Below are positions 32,559 to 35,356 of a stretch of DNA of 35,356 bases, one piece after another. The DNA is from Geobacteraceae bacterium (GTDB lineage: Bacteria > Desulfobacterota > Desulfuromonadia > Geobacterales > Geobacteraceae). The translations under genes and the position numbers were made by a program. The stretch is taken from assembly GCA_009773645.1 (NCBI GenBank), contig WSYB01000057.1, positions 1,760 through 37,115 of the forward strand, read 5' to 3'. Under the pieces are notes generated by a model, which made no database searches, was not told the DNA's origin, and saw only the letters and a program-made list of their open reading frames with translations. Each line of letters begins with the position of its first letter. Within the stretch, counting starts at the first letter, position 1.

Positions 32559-33560
32559 TTATCGTTGGGCCTGGACGGCGGTGATGGCCGCGACATTTAC
32601 TATATCATCCACCGAACACCCCCGGGAGAGGTCGTTTACCGGCTTGGCAAGCCCTTGAATGATCGGTCCGACCGCTTCTGCTCCTGCCACACGTTCCACC
32701 AGCTTGTAGGCGATGTTGCCTGCATCCAGATCGGGGAAGATCAGCACGTTGGCCTTTCCTGCCACCGGGCTTCCCGGAGCCTTCTTTTCCCCCACCTTGG
32801 GGAGGAGCGCCGCATCCGCCTGCAGTTCGCCATCGATCTGAAGGTTTGGGTCGATTCCCTTCGCAATCTCCATCGCCTTGAGTACCTTGTCCACGTCGTC
32901 ATGGGAAGCGCTTCCCTTGGTGGAGAAGGAAAGCATGGCGACACGAGCCGGAACATCCAGGAATGATGTGCAGTTGCGTGCGGTTGCGACGGCAATCTCT
33001 GCCAGGGCCTGGGCGTCGGGGTTGGGATTGACCGCGCAATCGGCAAAGAGGATGATGCCGTTTTCACCGAACTCCGGGGTCTTGGTGATCATCAGGAAAA
33101 AAGAGGAAACCGTCTTGATTCCCGGTGCGGTGCCGACGGTCTGAAAGGCAGCCTTGAGCACGTTGCCGGTTGTGCCGGTGGCGCCGGCTACCTCTCCGCC
33201 GGCGTCTCCCATGCGAACCATCATCCCGGCAAAGTAGAGGTTGTCCTTGGCGGTCAGGAGCTTTTCCGCGTCTTCCCTGGTGAGGCCTTTGCTCTTGCGC
33301 AGCTCCACCAGTGCGTCCACATAGGCGCCCAGTTTTGGAGAATTTGCCGGCTCAATAATCTCGACCCCGGCAAGATTTGCCCCCTTGGCGGCTGCAGCTC
33401 CTTTAACCTCATCGGGATTTCCCAGGATAACGATTTTTGCCAAACCCTGTTCCACGATTTTCTGGGCCGCAAAGAGCATTCGCTCGTCATAGCTCTCAGG
33501 CAGAACAACAGTTTGTAAATTTCTCTTTGCCTTAGCCTTGATTTGTTCAACCAGGTGCAT
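32559..33560 (-). CDS. pta: Phosphate acetyltransferase
   Basis: A 333-residue short-form Pta that interconverts acetyl-CoA + phosphate and acetyl phosphate + CoA. Family landmarks: [16 protein letters not shown] near the start, [19 protein letters not shown], then [14 protein letters not shown], the [19 protein letters not shown] segment, [20 protein letters not shown] and a [20 protein letters not shown] segment near the C-terminus. The regulatory N-terminal domain of long Pta proteins is absent. AAAGGAGGAGTGAT precedes ATG 33560. It converges on ackA, so the pair is not a simple operon. Confidence 0.96.
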   Translation of the reverse strand: MHLVEQIKAKAKRNLQTVVLPESYDERMLFAAQKIVEQGLAKIVILGNPDEVKGAAAAKGANLAGVEIIEPANSPKLGAYVDALVELRKSKGLTREDAEKLLTAKDNLYFAGMMVRMGDAGGEVAGATGTTGNVLKAAFQTVGTAPGIKTVSSFFLMITKTPEFGENGIILFADCAVNPNPDAQALAEIAVATARNCTSFLDVPARVAMLSFSTKGSASHDDVDKVLKAMEIAKGIDPNLQIDGELQADAALLPKVGEKKAPGSPVAGKANVLIFPDLDAGNIAYKLVERVAGAEAVGPIIQGLAKPVNDLSRGCSVDDIVNVAAITAVQAQR

Positions 33561-33668
33561 ATCACTCCTCCTTTTTTAAAATTAGAACAAGATTATATTT
33601 TTATAGCGCAAGAGGAGAATCGGGTCAATAAAAAAACCGTATCCCCCGTTCTTTCCTTTCAGGAAAAG

Positions 33669-33959
33669 CTACAGGCCGGTCTCGCTGGGCTCCATTCCGT
33701 GCTCCAGCATATAGAACCATGCCAGAAGCTCCGCCACTGCCCGGTAGAGTTCCGGCGGGATATGCCGGTCCAGATCGACCTGCATCAGCAGGTTTACCAG
33801 TTCCGAGGATTCGTGCACGTAGACCCCCGCCTCTTTGGCGTGGGCAATGATCGCTTCGGCGATTTGCCCATGCCCTTTGGCTATTACCCGTGGTGCGTAG
33901 TCCCCCTCTTTATAGGCCAGTGCCGCAGCTTTCCTGGTCTTTCCGTTCCGGTTTTTCAT
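33669..33959 (-). CDS. FlhB C-terminal-domain-like protein
   Basis: A 96-residue protein matching the cytoplasmic C-terminal domain of FlhB/YscU, the switch of flagellar and type III export. AAALAYKEGDYAPRVIAKGH, then IIAHAKEAGVYVHES and the conserved IPPELYRAVAELLAWFY are typical. The NPTH cleavage motif and the membrane part are absent, as in stand-alone FlhB-like proteins. It overlaps the upstream FliK-like gene by 50 bases. Likely acts with it in flagellar export. Confidence 0.88.
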   Translation of the reverse strand: MKNRNGKTRKAAALAYKEGDYAPRVIAKGHGQIAEAIIAHAKEAGVYVHESSELVNLLMQVDLDRHIPPELYRAVAELLAWFYMLEHGMEPSETGL

Positions 33960-35010
33960 GCTTTATCACCATGCCCGCCAGGGTCACTCCTGTTCCGCTC
34001 AACCCTTTTACCAACTTGTGCTCCGTCTGCCGCATAAAGGTTGCAGCATTCTCCTTGTCCGTTTCAAGCATCACCGAAAGCTCGTGATTTTTCATGTGCA
34101 ACGTTGCGCATACACTCCCCAGGCGAGGCAGGTCCAGCCGCAGAGTGGTCTGCCAGCTTTTCCCCTCCGCTTCGTCGGGGTTTGCCTCCCGTTCTTCAAC
34201 ACTCCACTCCATTTGTTGCTGAGGCCATACCTCTCCCTCCCAAATGAACCTGCCGGTGTTCAGTATTGCCAGTTGCTGCTTTATGATGGGAACAGTTTGC
34301 GTATCGGCGAAATCGGCGGCAAGGGGTGAAGGGGGGGAGGCAGAAGGTTTGTCGGCGCCGGTATTTCCGATATTTTGGCTTGAAGCGTGGGGAGAGGGCT
34401 CTCCCGGCTTTTCCGGAGCCGTTCCATGGGCCGACGCATACTTGAAAGAGAGCCGCCCCTGCGGTTCGCGTAAAAGGCCGTCCAGTCCACCCTTGCCGTT
34501 CACCCATTCCGCAAGATGGGATTCGTAGAACACGCCGCTTCGGGTCACTGCTTCGCGCAGCCTTTCTGCCAGGGCCGGTGTGTCGGTTGGCCCAGCTTCA
34601 AGGAGTGGGGGAGAGCCGGGAAGAGGGGATGACGGCAGTCGGCTTTCTCCCGCAATGCTGCGAGCCAGCAGCCCCAGCCAGCGCCCGGCCTCGCTCAGTT
34701 TGGCCGGAACGGCCTGGTTTCCCGATTGAGTCAGTGCAAAGGTTGGACGGGGCTGGTTGGTGACGAAGGTCATCTGGAGGGTTTCACCGGGGCGGGCGCC
34801 GCCGGGGAGGTTCATGTTCAGCAGCTCACCGGCAATCCGCACCAGAAACCGGCCATTGGGGAGATTGGTCAGCACTTCCCCGCGGACTTCCTGGCCGGGG
34901 CTCAGTCGCAAGGAGGCGGGTGTCGTCGTGCTGTCCGCCTCGATAAGGGAAAAGGTTGCGTCTTTCATGGACGCCAGCACTACCTTTATGATATCGCTCT
35001 CAACAGTCAT
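33910..35010 (-). CDS. FliK-like flagellar hook-length control protein
   Basis: A 366-residue protein. The N-terminal part has a beta-rich segment (LSPGQEVRGEVLTNLPNGRF, VRIAGELLNMNLPG), the middle (about 130-225) is rich in Pro, Ser, Gly and Ala, and the C-terminal domain (about 255-350) resembles FliK: WQTTLRLDLPRLGSVCATLH then ELSVMLETDKENAATFMRQ. FliK measures hook length and triggers the export switch in FlhB; an FlhB-like gene follows directly and overlaps it, which supports the call. ATG 35010 lacks a strong ribosome-binding site. The remaining flagellar genes are not seen. Confidence 0.72.
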   Translation of the reverse strand: MTVESDIIKVVLASMKDATFSLIEADSTTTPASLRLSPGQEVRGEVLTNLPNGRFLVRIAGELLNMNLPGGARPGETLQMTFVTNQPRPTFALTQSGNQAVPAKLSEAGRWLGLLARSIAGESRLPSSPLPGSPPLLEAGPTDTPALAERLREAVTRSGVFYESHLAEWVNGKGGLDGLLREPQGRLSFKYASAHGTAPEKPGEPSPHASSQNIGNTGADKPSASPPSPLAADFADTQTVPIIKQQLAILNTGRFIWEGEVWPQQQMEWSVEEREANPDEAEGKSWQTTLRLDLPRLGSVCATLHMKNHELSVMLETDKENAATFMRQTEHKLVKGLSGTGVTLAGMVIKHEKPERKDQESCGTGL

Positions 35011-35031
35011 GGTGTTTCCGGTTTCTCCTGT

Positions 35032-35155
35032 TTAATCACCGGAGCTATAACGCGTTGCGTCTGCAACCCCCTGCTGGGCCAATGGGATAATCACGCGGAA
35101 CAATGCTCCCTTGCTGGGTTCGCTCTCCACCTCGATCCGTCCGCCAGAAGAGGAA
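35032..35155 (-). pseudogene. Histidine-kinase C-terminal remnant
   Basis: On the minus strand the frame ending at TAA 35034-35032 reads GGRIEVESEPSKGALFRVII followed by PLAQQG, the last strands of a HATPase domain. Upstream the frame runs into the tandem repeat at 35156-35185 with no ATP-binding boxes, so only about 35 residues of a kinase remain. Confidence 0.75.
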
Positions 35156-35185
35156 GAGAGTAGAGGGACGGAGAGTAGAGGGACG
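35156..35185. repeat. 15-bp tandem duplication GAGAGTAGAGGGACG
   Basis: Two perfect copies (35156-35170 and 35171-35185) mark the junction between the kinase remnant and the transposase end. Confidence 0.9.
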
Positions 35186-35192
35186 CTGTTAT

Positions 35193-35356
35193 TTATTTTT
35201 CTATTGAGCCTATAATTTCATTCTTCTTCACCGGATCGGCCTTCAACACCTTCTCGCCACGCCTTGAAGCCAGACTGACTCCAGTCGGCCCCAGATGTAG
35301 AAACTTTCCAACCTCACTGCCGGTATAACCAAGTTCAAATATCGCTAGATGGCAGA
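35193..35356 (-). CDS. C-terminus of a REP-associated (Y1-type) transposase, cut by the window edge
   Basis: The last 53 residues of a minus-strand gene whose 5' part lies beyond 35356. IFELGYTGSEVGKFLHLGPT followed by GVSLASRRGEK is the DnaA-like helix-turn-helix that ends many Y1-family (REP-associated tyrosine) transposases. Stop TAA at 35195-35193. The catalytic HUH region is not in the window. The short duplicated repeat beside it may be part of its target palindrome. Confidence 0.65.
   Translation of the reverse strand, partial: CHLAIFELGYTGSEVGKFLHLGPTGVSLASRRGEKVLKADPVKKNEIIGSIEK

Overview
The window looks like a chromosomal segment of a Geobacter-like member of the Desulfuromonadota. 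That is inferred from the gene content: LptD and other Gram-negative envelope genes, a tungsten aldehyde:ferredoxin oxidoreductase, a four-subunit group 3b-type [NiFe] hydrogenase, small 2[4Fe-4S] ferredoxin, acetate kinase with phosphotransacetylase, a PEP-CTERM protein, and many short GC-rich palindromic intergenic repeats. No species call is possible from sequence reading alone.

Layout. 1-1.9 kb: a DUF4062 / ATP-binding / winged-helix protein followed by decayed sequence. 1.9-5.3 kb: folC and lptD. 5.4-12.6 kb: nucleotide-sugar genes (rmlB, rmlD, a stand-alone type II phosphomannose isomerase cupin and a stand-alone mannose-1-phosphate guanylyltransferase) with TPR, SDR, BON and DUF1499 genes between them. 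12.7-16.2 kb: a tungsten AOR facing a tyrosine phenol-lyase that has an extra N-terminal segment. 16.4-17.4 kb: a small toxin-antitoxin-like pair with a clear promoter/operator, then an internally deleted sfsA remnant. 17.6-20.8 kb: a 1071-residue MalT-like regulator with a C-terminal SARP/BTAD module. 20.8-24.7 kb: the hydrogenase operon hydBGDA on the minus strand, whose large-subunit gene is frameshifted before its second nickel-binding motif. 25-28.6 kb: PEP-CTERM and CAP-domain surface proteins, tRNA-Arg(CCG), a degenerate metallo-beta-lactamase-fold protein and a DUF1573 protein. 28.7-30.8 kb: hpt, a zinc-ribbon/DUF3426 protein and a ferredoxin. 31-33.6 kb: convergent ackA and pta. 33.7-35.4 kb: an FlhB C-domain-like protein, a FliK-like protein, a histidine-kinase remnant and the end of a REP-associated transposase.

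How the genes may work together. RmlB/RmlD and the split ManC pair feed dTDP- and GDP-sugars into surface polysaccharide, and LptD delivers LPS to the outer membrane. AOR, ferredoxin, hydrogenase, AckA and Pta form a low-potential electron and acetate metabolism set, though they sit in separate transcription units. The most unusual items are the TPL with an N-terminal extension, the frameshifted hydrogenase, the evenly spaced three-half-site operator at the toxin-antitoxin locus, the MBL protein lacking metal ligands, the internally deleted sfsA, and the dispersed repeats that have become ribosome-binding sites or leaders of neighbouring genes.
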